Positions 27,983-36,607 are shown, counted from the first letter of the stretch. The stretch: DNA of 38,427 nucleotides from CAZCTC01 sp964501335 (GCA_964501335.1 CAZCTC010000073.1:1-38427), one strand, 5' to 3'. Numbers and translations: made by a program. The notes: a model not told the origin generated them from the sequence alone.

Positions 27983-29326
27983 TTACCTGGAACGAATAAG
28001 AAGGTCCCCCATTTTTGTTTTAGCGACAGCTTCGATCTTTCCTTCGATCAGCGTTCCCGTAACAGTGTAGGCCATACTGCCGACGGGTGTTTTTAGATTC
28101 CCCTTGAAAGCCACTTTTCCATTCTCAACGGATCCACCGGAAAATGTATTATCATGATTGAAAAGGGATAATACCCCACTTAATGAATTGCCGGCGATAT
28201 TCAGGACAGTTTTTCCCGTCAATTCACCCATGGGGGTAGTTACAACCACGTCGTAGGCGTTCATGGAAATAGCAGTTGCTCCTGTGAGTCCTGCCGCCGG
28301 GGAAAGTTGATCGGCAGGCCGGCCGATTCTCCGTATGGAAGGATCGATTCCCAACAGCCCCGCCAGATTGGCGCCAAAAATCTTATGCTTATCCTCGTCG
28401 GTTAGCGGCAGGTATCCATACTGCCATTGGAGTTCTTCCGGGATTTGGAAATCCCGCAGCCCCAGAACGGCCGCTCCGATCTGAGCCCCATACCCCGCAC
28501 TATCGGTGCCCCAGATGATGCGTTCTGCGCCGACAAAGCGGATGGCTTCGCCGAGAATTTTGGCAAACTTATAGGGGGCGGTGATGGCCCACGGCACCAG
28601 TAAACTCAGGCAAAGGTAAATGTTCGGATGGCCCATTGCGACCAGGTTTAGATCGTCGCAATAAGGATAACCCATATGAAAGGCCACCAGTTTCAAGGCG
28701 GGAAAATCGCGTGCGACGTCATCCAGTTGAATCGGCAGACAGTATTTGCTCTTTCCCGGCGGGCACCAACTAAAACCCGTATGCATATCCAGAATGATCC
28801 CCAACTGCTCCGCACGTTGGTAAAAGGGCCAGAGATCGGGGTCGTTGATACAGGTATCTTCGGGCGAATAATACTTGAAGACTTTGGCGCCTTTTTCCAC
28901 CCAGTATTCCATCTCCCAGAGGGCGTTTTTTACCCCGCGTTGTTTAATGGGCGAAAGATTGGGCTCGATAAGGAAGCGGTCGGGATGGGTTTGCACGGCT
29001 TTCCAGGTATCGCCATTGGAAAACCAGCGGCTGGTATAGCCGGTGGTATCCATCATCGATTCGGGAAGAAGGCAGGCGATATCCACTCCGTATTTATCCA
29101 TCGCCCGCAGGATATTCTCCGGATCGGTGCTTTTCTCCATTTCCCACGGTTCGATTTTCTGATAATAATCTTCCGGGGCGCCCTGCAGCAACGGGCGCCT
29201 AATGCCGTCGATGCTTTTCCACCACATCTGCACGCCGGGGAAATGGTTGAGGGGCTCCATATCGCCGATGATGTGGCATTCGGGATCAATTTTAAAGAAA
29301 CGGTCTTCCGATAGAGGATGTTCCAT
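27983..29326 (-). CDS. Amidohydrolase-superfamily enzyme (decarboxylase-like) with extra C-terminal domain
   Basis: A 447-residue protein. Residues 1-340 are an Amidohydro_2 TIM barrel. The first metal motif is ExH (Glu16, His18 in DPECHI) rather than HxH, as in the ACMSD/gamma-resorcylate decarboxylase branch. Further metal or active-site residues are His in DMHTGFSW (near 181), His in AFHMGYPY (near 215) and Asp in IIWGTDSAGYG (near 275). A non-hydrolytic C-C-lyase role is therefore likely; the substrate is unknown, perhaps an aromatic or cyclic carboxylate. Residues about 355-447 add a beta-rich domain (TPMGELTGKTVLNIAG, GNLKTPVGSMAYTVTGTL) of unknown function. It follows the OYE-type gene by 25 bp in one operon. 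Confidence 0.82.
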   Translation of the reverse strand: MEHPLSEDRFFKIDPECHIIGDMEPLNHFPGVQMWWKSIDGIRRPLLQGAPEDYYQKIEPWEMEKSTDPENILRAMDKYGVDIACLLPESMMDTTGYTSRWFSNGDTWKAVQTHPDRFLIEPNLSPIKQRGVKNALWEMEYWVEKGAKVFKYYSPEDTCINDPDLWPFYQRAEQLGIILDMHTGFSWCPPGKSKYCLPIQLDDVARDFPALKLVAFHMGYPYCDDLNLVAMGHPNIYLCLSLLVPWAITAPYKFAKILGEAIRFVGAERIIWGTDSAGYGAQIGAAVLGLRDFQIPEELQWQYGYLPLTDEDKHKIFGANLAGLLGIDPSIRRIGRPADQLSPAAGLTGATAISMNAYDVVVTTPMGELTGKTVLNIAGNSLSGVLSLFNHDNTFSGGSVENGKVAFKGNLKTPVGSMAYTVTGTLIEGKIEAVAKTKMGDLLIRSR

Positions 29327-29351
29327 AGCTATTTCTCCTTAGCGTGATCGA

Positions 29352-30743
29352 TCAAATTTGCGGAAGGGCGGCACGTTTTTCCATGAATTTCTTGGCCCGC
29401 AGATCCAGCAGCCCGTCATTCTGCCACAGTTCGGGGTAATATTTTTCAAAGCCGGCGGTGGGGTTGACCGAACAGCGAATCCAGCGGGATTCAAACAGGT
29501 TCATATAACACTGCTGGCAGCGTGAGCATTTGACGATGTCGGCAGATCGTCCGGCCTTGACCTTGGCGGGCCAATAGGGATCGGCGATAGCCTGCCGGCC
29601 TAAGGAAATGATGTCGGCCTTGCCGCTGGATATGGCAACTGCGGCTGTTTCGGGATGGATGAAATTGGGGACAATGACCGGCAGGCCGCCGCCGGCCTGT
29701 TTAAACCCCGGCCCCCAGCGCGTAAAATCGTTTTCGCCATCCGGGGCAAAAGCGGCGCCGGGGTTCTCGTACGAGCCCTGTGAAACATTAAAATAGTTGG
29801 CGCCGGCAGCCGTAAACAGCTGAACCAGTTTACAGACTTCTTCATGGCTCAATCCGTCCGGCATCAACTCATCACCGGAAAGCCGGCAACCGAGGACTTT
29901 AGCCGGGCCTACCTTGCGGCGAATGCGTTCAATAATGTTGGTCACCACCCGGGCCCGGTTCTCTGTGCTCCCGCCATATTGATCGCTGCGCTGATTGGAC
30001 CGCGGCGAAAGGAACTGGTGCAACAGATACCCGTGGGGGGTATGCAGTTCTACTCCGTCAAAGCCCAGGTTGTACACCGCCACAGCCTGTTCCACCATGA
30101 AATCTTCCAGTTTTTCGATTTCAACAAGGGTCAACTCTCGGGGCGTATGTCCCTTAATCACCGGGTAGAACTGAGGAGCCTTTTCTTTCATGTAGTGGAA
30201 GGCGATCTCCTTGACGCTCTCATATTCCTCGTCGCTCAGTGATTGCAGTTTTTCAATTCCCCCCAACTCATCGAGCACCGGCATACCCAGGCGTTGGATC
30301 TGCCGGGCCCAGCCGCGGTTGAGTTTGCGTAAATCCATTTCCATCGGGATCGCCGAAGGCGCGCCGGCGGCGATGGTATGATGTTCCAGATCCGGATGGC
30401 CTTGCCGGCCCCAGCCCGGGGAAAGCTGCAAAAACACTTTGGTTCCTTTGTAAGAATGAATGACATCGGCCAGCTGGCTTAACTGGCGATATTTCTCCTG
30501 GCTATCACACATCAAGGGATTCAAGGAATCGCTGCCGCGCCACGGGTAGGGGTTGGAGACCACGCATTCGGTGATAATGAGACCAAAGCCCCCTCTTGCA
30601 CGGGTCGCATACCAGGCATTGCTTTGCTCGCTGGTATAGCCTTCCGGCCCGCTGTAGCCCATGTTCATCGGGGCCATAGCGATCCGGTTTTTGAGTTCCA
30701 CGTTGCCGATCTGGATCGGCTCAAACAAAATATCCAGGTTCAT
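29352..30743 (-). CDS. OYE-family flavin oxidoreductase, short form with Fe-S motif
   Basis: A 463-residue protein with the FMN-binding barrel of the old yellow enzyme/2,4-dienoyl-CoA reductase family: PIQIGNVELKNRIAMAPM at the start, FDGVELHTPHGYLLHQFLSP and SDQYGGSTENRARV. Near residues 404-425 is a cysteine cluster C-x2-C-x2-C-x11-C followed by SVNP, like the 4Fe-4S site of FadH-type enzymes. The protein stops soon after it, so the ~200-residue C-terminal FAD/NAD(P) domain of FadH is missing; electrons must come from another protein. There is a charged insert around 135-200. SD AAGGAG precedes ATG 30743. It is divergent from a TetR gene and likely reduces an enoate-type substrate handled with the amidohydrolase. 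Confidence 0.87.
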   Translation of the reverse strand: MNLDILFEPIQIGNVELKNRIAMAPMNMGYSGPEGYTSEQSNAWYATRARGGFGLIITECVVSNPYPWRGSDSLNPLMCDSQEKYRQLSQLADVIHSYKGTKVFLQLSPGWGRQGHPDLEHHTIAAGAPSAIPMEMDLRKLNRGWARQIQRLGMPVLDELGGIEKLQSLSDEEYESVKEIAFHYMKEKAPQFYPVIKGHTPRELTLVEIEKLEDFMVEQAVAVYNLGFDGVELHTPHGYLLHQFLSPRSNQRSDQYGGSTENRARVVTNIIERIRRKVGPAKVLGCRLSGDELMPDGLSHEEVCKLVQLFTAAGANYFNVSQGSYENPGAAFAPDGENDFTRWGPGFKQAGGGLPVIVPNFIHPETAAVAISSGKADIISLGRQAIADPYWPAKVKAGRSADIVKCSRCQQCYMNLFESRWIRCSVNPTAGFEKYYPELWQNDGLLDLRAKKFMEKRAALPQI

Positions 30744-30827
30744 AAATGAGTCTCCTTCGTAGCTGTATGCACATTCCTGATAAGGATTTCAACACCTGTA
30801 TATCTTTTGAAAATTGTCATTGATTAC

Positions 30828-30871
30828 AAAATTGAACACGTGTTGAATTTTAAAGCCATTTGTATTATACT
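30828..30871 (+). promoter_or_regulatory. Promoter of the second tetR with overlapping palindrome
   Basis: TTGAAT (30843-30848), 17-bp spacer, TATACT (30866-30871) on the plus strand. A 24-bp palindrome with one mismatched pair (AAAATTGAACAC 30828-30839, GTGTTGAATTTT 30840-30851) covers the -35. It is a likely operator for the TetR regulator and lies in the shared region with the divergent flavoenzyme operon. Confidence 0.65.
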
Positions 30872-30999
30872 GAGTGGAAAGAGAGCGTCAATCAGCAAAA
30901 CATGGCAATTTGTGCAAAATTAGACAAAAAGACGAGTTTTGCAGGCTTTTCGACTTTCGACTTTCAACTTTATAAATCTTTTTCGGAGAGGAATTGCTG

Positions 31000-31578
31000 A
31001 TGAGCCCCAAAGCAGAGTATCGAAGCGCCATTCGTTCGCGGAAATTGATCCGACAGGCCTTTGTGGAATTGCTCCAGGAAAAGGCGTTGGAGAAAATCAC
31101 GGTTACCGATATCATCACCCGCGCCGATATCAACCGGGGCACGTTTTACGCCCATTATCAGGATACCCGGGCCGTGATCGAACAGATTGAAAATGAGATT
31201 ATCGAGAAAATGCTGGAATGCTTAGGCGAGTTTCATTATCCAAACTTCTTTAAAGATCCCCTGCCGCTGCTGTTAAAAATCTCCGGTTATCTGGAAGAAG
31301 ATTTGGAGTTCTATCGAATTCTGATCAATTCCAGCGGGTCCGAGCAATTCTTACGGAAACTCAAGCAAAGTTTCGTCCACCATATGCAAACCGATACCGA
31401 TATCCCGGAAACCTTGAAACATTCCCAGGCATTTCTGATCCGCACCCATTTTTTCGCGGGAGGAATGGTCAATCTCTATCAAATATGGTTTCGAGGGGAA
31501 ATGGAGCTTTCGCTGAATGAGGTTGCCGTGGAGCTGAGCAAAATCATGGCTTCCAGCACGGAAAATTTAATGGGGTGA
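31000..31578 (+). CDS. TetR/AcrR-family regulator
   Basis: A 192-residue regulator with an N-terminal helix-turn-helix (SRKLIRQAFVELLQEKALEK, ITVTDIITRADINRGTFYAH, YQDTRAVIEQI) and a C-terminal helical effector domain of the TetR_C type seen in DhaS-like proteins. ATG 31000 is preceded by GGAGAGG at 30985-30991; an in-frame TTG at 30994 would add two residues. It is divergent from the OYE-amidohydrolase operon with a palindrome between, so it probably represses that operon and itself in response to a pathway compound. Confidence 0.9.
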   Translation: MSPKAEYRSAIRSRKLIRQAFVELLQEKALEKITVTDIITRADINRGTFYAHYQDTRAVIEQIENEIIEKMLECLGEFHYPNFFKDPLPLLLKISGYLEEDLEFYRILINSSGSEQFLRKLKQSFVHHMQTDTDIPETLKHSQAFLIRTHFFAGGMVNLYQIWFRGEMELSLNEVAVELSKIMASSTENLMG

Positions 31579-31656
31579 TCTACCGGCCAAGGGTCGGCTA
31601 TTGGAAGAGCTATCTTTTAATAAATCGGCTCTTTTTCTCAAAGGAAAACTTAATTG

Positions 31657-31787
31657 ACGCCGGTGTGGGGCTGGAGAAGGCCGCCCAGATGCTGGGGCAT
31701 AAGAATCTCAATACGACGCGGATCTACACGACGCCGAGTCAGGCCGATCTCCAGGAGGCAGCGGAGAGGATTGCGTGGGAGGATTAA
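31657..31787 (+). pseudogene. C-terminal remnant of a tyrosine recombinase
   Basis: About 43 codons encode the end of a Xer/phage-type integrase: KAAQMLGHKNLNTTRIYT with the conserved LGH and the Tyr nucleophile context, then ADLQEAAERI. The core and N-terminal domains are missing; the frame continues upstream only through non-homologous sequence from 31575. It lies right after the TetR gene and marks a former mobile-element insertion. Confidence 0.75.
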
Positions 31788-31888
31788 CTGATTCACCTGT
31801 CTATTTTTAGTTGTCGTTGAGTGTTTTTGCGGAATGGGTTCTCTTGGGCACGGTCATCGGCAAAAACTTTTCTGATCCATTACGGGCC

Positions 31889-31937
31889 AAAATAAAAGAG
31901 GCCAACGGTAAATTTTACCGTTGGCCGCTTTTATTTT
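31889..31937. terminator. Long bidirectional terminator-like palindrome
   Basis: A 49-bp near-perfect palindrome: AAAATAAAAG, one mismatch, GGCCAACGGTAAA, then the complement ending CTTTTATTTT. A-tract and T-tract flank the GC core on both strands. It could end transcription from the TetR side on the plus strand. Confidence 0.8.
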
Positions 31938-31955
31938 GAATACCCCTTCGAGCAT

Positions 31956-32128
31956 TACCTGCTTTCGGACGCCTGTTTTTAGCGTCCCGCGCACAGCTTT
32001 CGACTGGTAAAAGGCAACGCGCGGGATGGAAAGAGGGAGTTTTTTGTTTATGTTTGCGCGGGCTTCAGAAAGCCCACGCAAACATAGGCTTTTTTCTCTT
32101 GCGTTTTCCAGGCTAACCGCACAGGTGG
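31956..32128 (+). repeat. Dispersed hairpin repeat, copy 13
   Basis: The body TTTTTAGCGTCCCGCGCACAG and AACGCGCGGGATGG leads to a hairpin at 32049-32086 (stem TATGTTTGCGCGGGCTT, loop CAGA, one mismatch) and a T-run. The right end is AACCGCACAGGTGG (32115-32128); the left end is poor (ACCTGCTTTCGG). This is the last copy in the window. Confidence 0.82.
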
Positions 32129-32136
32129 AAAATTTA

Positions 32137-32150
32137 CGACCTATGCGGTG
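32137..32150 (+). repeat. Isolated left end of the dispersed repeat
   Basis: CGACCTATGCGGTG matches the left terminus CGACCTGTGCGGT. It starts 8 bp (GAAAATTTA region) after the right end of copy 13 and has no repeat body behind it. The rest of the gap to the next gene (31788-32374) holds only terminator palindromes and no gene I can support. Confidence 0.6.
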
Positions 32151-32330
32151 CTATTCCGTTGTTTTGCCGTCAAAGTGTTCGTCATCTCTTTCCGCCTCGG
32201 CGCGGGTGACGTGGACAATGCCGTCTTGATGATTCGGCGGGGCATAAATTGAAATTCATTTTGAAATCGATTTTTCACCTTAGTCTAATTTCTTTTAGAT
32301 CCAAACGATGGAAAGCACCTCACACAGCAA

Positions 32331-32356
32331 AGCCGGCGTTCTTTGGAGCGCCGGCT
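32331..32356 (-). terminator. Hairpin after the large secreted-protein gene
   Basis: AGCCGGCG (32331-32338) pairs with CGCCGGCT (32349-32356). On the minus strand it follows the stop codon by 19 bp, but the U-tract is weak (UUUGCUGUG), so termination may be partial. Confidence 0.6.
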
Positions 32357-32374
32357 GCTCATTTCAAAACCGTC

Positions 32375-35300
32375 TCATGACTTCTTTAATACAATCGGTA
32401 AGTAAATCAATTTTCCTGGTTGAATGACAATCGTAGAAGTATTAGTTACGATCGTCTGAGCTTTGGTCGCCGTAACGTTAATGACATAAGTACCCGGATT
32501 CATCCAGTTAAAAGTTATCGTATTACTCAAATCTCCCCTTCTTGTTATAGGAAGCTGCCCCTTGATTTGCCAGATATAAGTGATCAATGCAGTAGCGGTT
32601 GGATTAACAGCAGCTGTAAACGTTTGATTGACAAACGTCAACCCCGTTACAGGAGCCGTAAGGGTTATCTGCGCCGGAGGAACATTAACTTCTCCAAACT
32701 CGCGATAATCGTAAAACGCAGTTTTCAAAACATTATTGGATTCATCGAGTTGGATCATCATCGCGTCATCAACCAACCGAACCTGAGTTACCGTATAAGG
32801 TCCATTGATGCCGCTATCCCGAATTGCCTGCCCTGAAAATTTCAATGTCGCCGTGGTCGCCCCGGTCACAGCTCCCAAAGTCGCATTGGCAAGATCGATA
32901 TACTGCGTTCCGGCTCCTTGCAGCACAGCGGCCACGGTGAAAGTATTCGCTTCCGTTACACTGATACCCACGGTCACATTCAGAGTTTCGTACAATCCAT
33001 CGGCATTGGTGTCCTGAGGAGAACCTGTATATCGATTATTCAGCCGGGCACTGTTCGGCGCTACAGCAAATACAGTTTCAGCGTTACGATAGTAGGTCCG
33101 GCCTGCATAAACTCCATTTGCTTCCGCCTGGATATGGTAAAAACCGCCGATTCTCGTATTGTTGTAAAAGGCACTGTAAATACCATCCCCCCTAACAAGA
33201 TCGGGCGCACTACCATCATCACGTAACGAAACGGATCCTTCAGTTTGATCGGGCCGTCTGATCTTGACCGATACAACCCCATTGGTGATCGGCGTATTGG
33301 AATAGAATAAACTGGCGGTGATGGTTGTAGAAGCCCCATAGGAGCGCAATTCCGGAGCAAAAACCTGCAAGACCAGCGGGCTTTCTGGAATTACATACAG
33401 ATCAAAAGTAGTCGTAAAAGGTGCGCTCTTCGCCGTCACCGTATAGTTCCAATTGCCGGTCAATGTATCAGTGAAAAGATAAGTCGCCAAAGCCGAACCT
33501 TCTGAAATCAAAATCCCATAATCGGAGTTTTGTCCATGGAAGGCAGTTTCAGGAGTAAAAACATGATTGGCCGGATCTTTCAAGGTCAGATCCAGATCTC
33601 CCGACCAGTTGATATAGAAAGCTGTTTTGCCGCTCCAATCTACGGGGATCTTCCCGGTTATCGTCTGGCCTCCGGTGAGGACTTCACTGCGTAGCAAAAC
33701 GGGCAGGGCGGTAGGAGTAGTCACAACCGCCGAATTGATAACTTCATCAGTAGTATAATCCTGAGCCGTACGACAATTTTGTGGGGGAGCGCCCAAATAA
33801 TTTCTAATATATTGGGCGTAAGTATTAATCGGCGTGACATAAGATTTCAAATTTGAAAGATCCACCTGACCTATTACAGGAACATTGATTTTTCCCATAT
33901 ACCCATGCATATCCACCGTCGTTATTCGCGTTACCTGAGGATACCTGCCATTCAATGAAGTATCAAGAAGTTGTTGTGTGCTACGGATAGAAACCCCCAT
34001 ATCGCCAGGGTTTTGAGACCAGGGCGCATACATATTTCTGAATTGCCAGGGAACATTAGCTTGTTGAAGGAAATCCCCCCCAATCAACCGATAACAGATA
34101 TTCAAGGGTTGATGATGAGTTTCATTATACTTATCCATTTGGAACCAAAGAACATTCATTACAGAGATCAGTTCATACGGGTCCAAAATTAGATGGTTTT
34201 TTGCAATATATATCGTACCTGGATAAAGCTCGGAAGGAACTCGGGCTCCCCCATGAGGCGTGCCCATGGTAAAAAGATTGTCAACATGAATTCCATACTC
34301 CCCATAATAATTATCAGCATTGTATAAAGCAGATTCCAAATAGAAACGTGAATTAAGGCCTCCATAACTATGAGCAATAATATCAAAATGGCCCCGCCAA
34401 TTCGGGTTGTAATGCCTTATCAAGTTATAAGCATCACGGATATTGTTTTGAATAGCCTGACTATTCATATTTACGCTATTGCTTGATTTTACTCCCGTCA
34501 CAAAAAACAAATTACATCCTTCAATATAGCCATCCTGGAACAACCATTTAGAAAGGTGTTCAAAGCCGCTGTCGTCATTTTTCATCAAATCACCATCAGG
34601 AGCTCCCCAACCATGGACCAGAAGGACAGGTTGTTTGCTCATACTGCCGGGCGAGATAGAACAATTACCGGTAAAATCTTGTCCCGACTGACTGGGACCT
34701 ACAACAACCGTACGAGACGAAGGAGAAAAAGTCAAATAATTCTTTGATGGAGTCACCGTATAAGCACCGTTACTCACTCCCTCAAAAACATAGTACCCAT
34801 TGGCATCCGTTGTGACATTAGAACCGTTGCTTAAAGTCACCGTCGCATCCGGAATCGGTTTGCCGATTGTATTGATAACTCGCCCGCTGATTCGACTCAC
34901 CGAAGGCGGCGCCGTCGATACCAGAGTAAATCGCATGGCGCTGAACGAAATCGAATGAGATAAATTGGCCTCTCCATTCAGATCCGTCAACTCCACCCAA
35001 CCACCCGTCCCGGCATTGAAATAATAGGTCCCTAAATCCAACCAGGCACTGAACAAAGGCGCTTGATCTTTAGATACTGTTGTTTGATTATCCGCATAAT
35101 GGATAGTGTATCTGGCATCTGAAGTGTCCCATTGGATATAAAGCGAAGGACATTGCCAGTTCACGGGAGAATGAGTAGGAATATAAGCTTCGACTTTGTA
35201 GTAACCTGCCTGCCGCAAATTGGGAGTCCAGGTCGCCGAATTGGTAGACTGGTTGGGGTCGTTGGTATTCAGAGTCAAATAAGCTGAATAACCTCGATCA

Positions 35301-36607
35301 TTGGTATAACCATACCATGCCGAATCGCACATGCCATTTCCATAGGGAGGAACAATGTTGGGAACTTCGATAACCCCTTCTTCCGGAGGTGTAACCACGG
35401 CCGATCTTATCCATCCCCCAACCCATATTTGTTGTCCACCGTTCTGTAAATATCCCTCATAACATCCAGTAGAATTTACAATCCATCCTTCCAGGGATGT
35501 GCCATTAATGGCATAAAACGCTCCATTGTACATAAGATTATAATGGGCATGAATTCCAGTGGCATAACCACCACAGGCGCCACACCCTCCCACGGATGGA
35601 CGACATGAAGGATTTCCAATATGTTGATCTTTAGCCACCGATTGCCCATTAAACAGTTGCTGATTGGCAATATGATAAAAATTGCTCCACCAACCATTGC
35701 CGTGATTAATAGTAACCTGACAGCCGCCACAATTCACATTCCACACGGTGCCGGCTGCCGGCGCAGTAACCCAGCGGTTCCCCGGAACGGCACACCCATA
35801 AATACCTGGTGCAAAATCCACTCCAGACCAGGGATTGTAAGTACAACCATCATAAGCATGAGGCCCTCCTGTAAACATCCAGGCATCCCCTCCCGCAAAA
35901 GGCAACTTCAACAAATTCGCAGGAGGTGCGCTGGGAGCCATAATCTTATTACTGTTATCTAAGGGATCGCTGTCTGGAAACAAGCGCTCATAAGTTTGAA
36001 CAAAACCATTGGGTGATTGAGCCGAGATCAAATCTTGCCACTGGCTATCGGAAGACAAAGGGGCCATCGCTGCCAATAAAGCAAATGTTCCGGCATTGGT
36101 TTCAGCCGAGATCTTAATTTCTTTAGAAGTGGCCAAAGCCAGAGTATAGTGAGTCGCCGTAAAATCAGCCGTCCTGTATAAACGAGAATAGAAACTCATA
36201 ATTAAAGCACTGGACAAAGTTTCCAGTTGATCGGCAAAACCAGAAACATCTGAATACCCCACTACATGCTCAATATCTGAATGGCCTTCCCCTGTGACCA
36301 ATCCGCTTTGCATTTCCAACAAAGCCAGCAGTACTTGGGGATTGATACTGTAATAGCGGGCTTTATCCTCCAGAATCGAAGCATAAGGAGATAAGGGGCT
36401 TTTTAAAGAGGTCAAATAAGAAGCCGTGTCCCAATTCGTAACATTAGGACCATAAACGAATTGCCCATCCGCCAGAATTACATCGATCTGATCCGCTTCA
36501 ACAGAAGAACTGGACGGTTCATAGGCCTGAGCATTTACCGGCGTAAACTCTGCCAACAACATGCTCCCCATTACCAACAGACCTATCAAATTAATCCACC
36601 TTTTCAT
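32375..36607 (-). CDS. Large secreted multidomain peptidase/lipase-like protein
   Basis: A 1410-residue exoprotein. The signal peptide ends near VNAQA (residue ~28). Residues about 245-390 resemble a LasA-type M23 metallopeptidase (GGPHAYDG, WSGVDFAPG, final GIHAHYNL). About 425-560 is a golvesin-like/CBM-like beta domain (GYYKVEAYIP, WVELTD). About 572-646 is a carboxypeptidase-regulatory-like domain (SGRVINTIGKPIPDATVTLS). About 660-960 is an alpha/beta hydrolase with PVLLVHGWGAP and nucleophile AHSYGG (near 746). About 1075-1185 is a choice-of-anchor-type beta domain and about 1305-1395 a PKD-like domain. The tail is IYLPIVLKKS. SD AAGGAGG precedes the ATG. The gene is visibly A/T-richer than those upstream, suggesting transfer. 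It probably acts on cell walls or lipids outside the cell. Confidence 0.85.
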   Translation of the reverse strand: MKRWINLIGLLVMGSMLLAEFTPVNAQAYEPSSSSVEADQIDVILADGQFVYGPNVTNWDTASYLTSLKSPLSPYASILEDKARYYSINPQVLLALLEMQSGLVTGEGHSDIEHVVGYSDVSGFADQLETLSSALIMSFYSRLYRTADFTATHYTLALATSKEIKISAETNAGTFALLAAMAPLSSDSQWQDLISAQSPNGFVQTYERLFPDSDPLDNSNKIMAPSAPPANLLKLPFAGGDAWMFTGGPHAYDGCTYNPWSGVDFAPGIYGCAVPGNRWVTAPAAGTVWNVNCGGCQVTINHGNGWWSNFYHIANQQLFNGQSVAKDQHIGNPSCRPSVGGCGACGGYATGIHAHYNLMYNGAFYAINGTSLEGWIVNSTGCYEGYLQNGGQQIWVGGWIRSAVVTPPEEGVIEVPNIVPPYGNGMCDSAWYGYTNDRGYSAYLTLNTNDPNQSTNSATWTPNLRQAGYYKVEAYIPTHSPVNWQCPSLYIQWDTSDARYTIHYADNQTTVSKDQAPLFSAWLDLGTYYFNAGTGGWVELTDLNGEANLSHSISFSAMRFTLVSTAPPSVSRISGRVINTIGKPIPDATVTLSNGSNVTTDANGYYVFEGVSNGAYTVTPSKNYLTFSPSSRTVVVGPSQSGQDFTGNCSISPGSMSKQPVLLVHGWGAPDGDLMKNDDSGFEHLSKWLFQDGYIEGCNLFFVTGVKSSNSVNMNSQAIQNNIRDAYNLIRHYNPNWRGHFDIIAHSYGGLNSRFYLESALYNADNYYGEYGIHVDNLFTMGTPHGGARVPSELYPGTIYIAKNHLILDPYELISVMNVLWFQMDKYNETHHQPLNICYRLIGGDFLQQANVPWQFRNMYAPWSQNPGDMGVSIRSTQQLLDTSLNGRYPQVTRITTVDMHGYMGKINVPVIGQVDLSNLKSYVTPINTYAQYIRNYLGAPPQNCRTAQDYTTDEVINSAVVTTPTALPVLLRSEVLTGGQTITGKIPVDWSGKTAFYINWSGDLDLTLKDPANHVFTPETAFHGQNSDYGILISEGSALATYLFTDTLTGNWNYTVTAKSAPFTTTFDLYVIPESPLVLQVFAPELRSYGASTTITASLFYSNTPITNGVVSVKIRRPDQTEGSVSLRDDGSAPDLVRGDGIYSAFYNNTRIGGFYHIQAEANGVYAGRTYYRNAETVFAVAPNSARLNNRYTGSPQDTNADGLYETLNVTVGISVTEANTFTVAAVLQGAGTQYIDLANATLGAVTGATTATLKFSGQAIRDSGINGPYTVTQVRLVDDAMMIQLDESNNVLKTAFYDYREFGEVNVPPAQITLTAPVTGLTFVNQTFTAAVNPTATALITYIWQIKGQLPITRRGDLSNTITFNWMNPGTYVINVTATKAQTIVTNTSTIVIQPGKLIYLPIVLKKS

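Noticed and set aside
225..32150. The regularly shaped hairpin repeats as a CRISPR array
   Set aside because: Copies are kilobases apart in two orientations between genes, with no spacer arrangement and no cas genes.
32160..32270. Short minus-strand peptide frame ending in ERDDEHFDGKTTE
   Set aside because: It has about 33 codons after a stop codon, no SD and no recognised family; it could be a gene tail fragment but cannot be supported.
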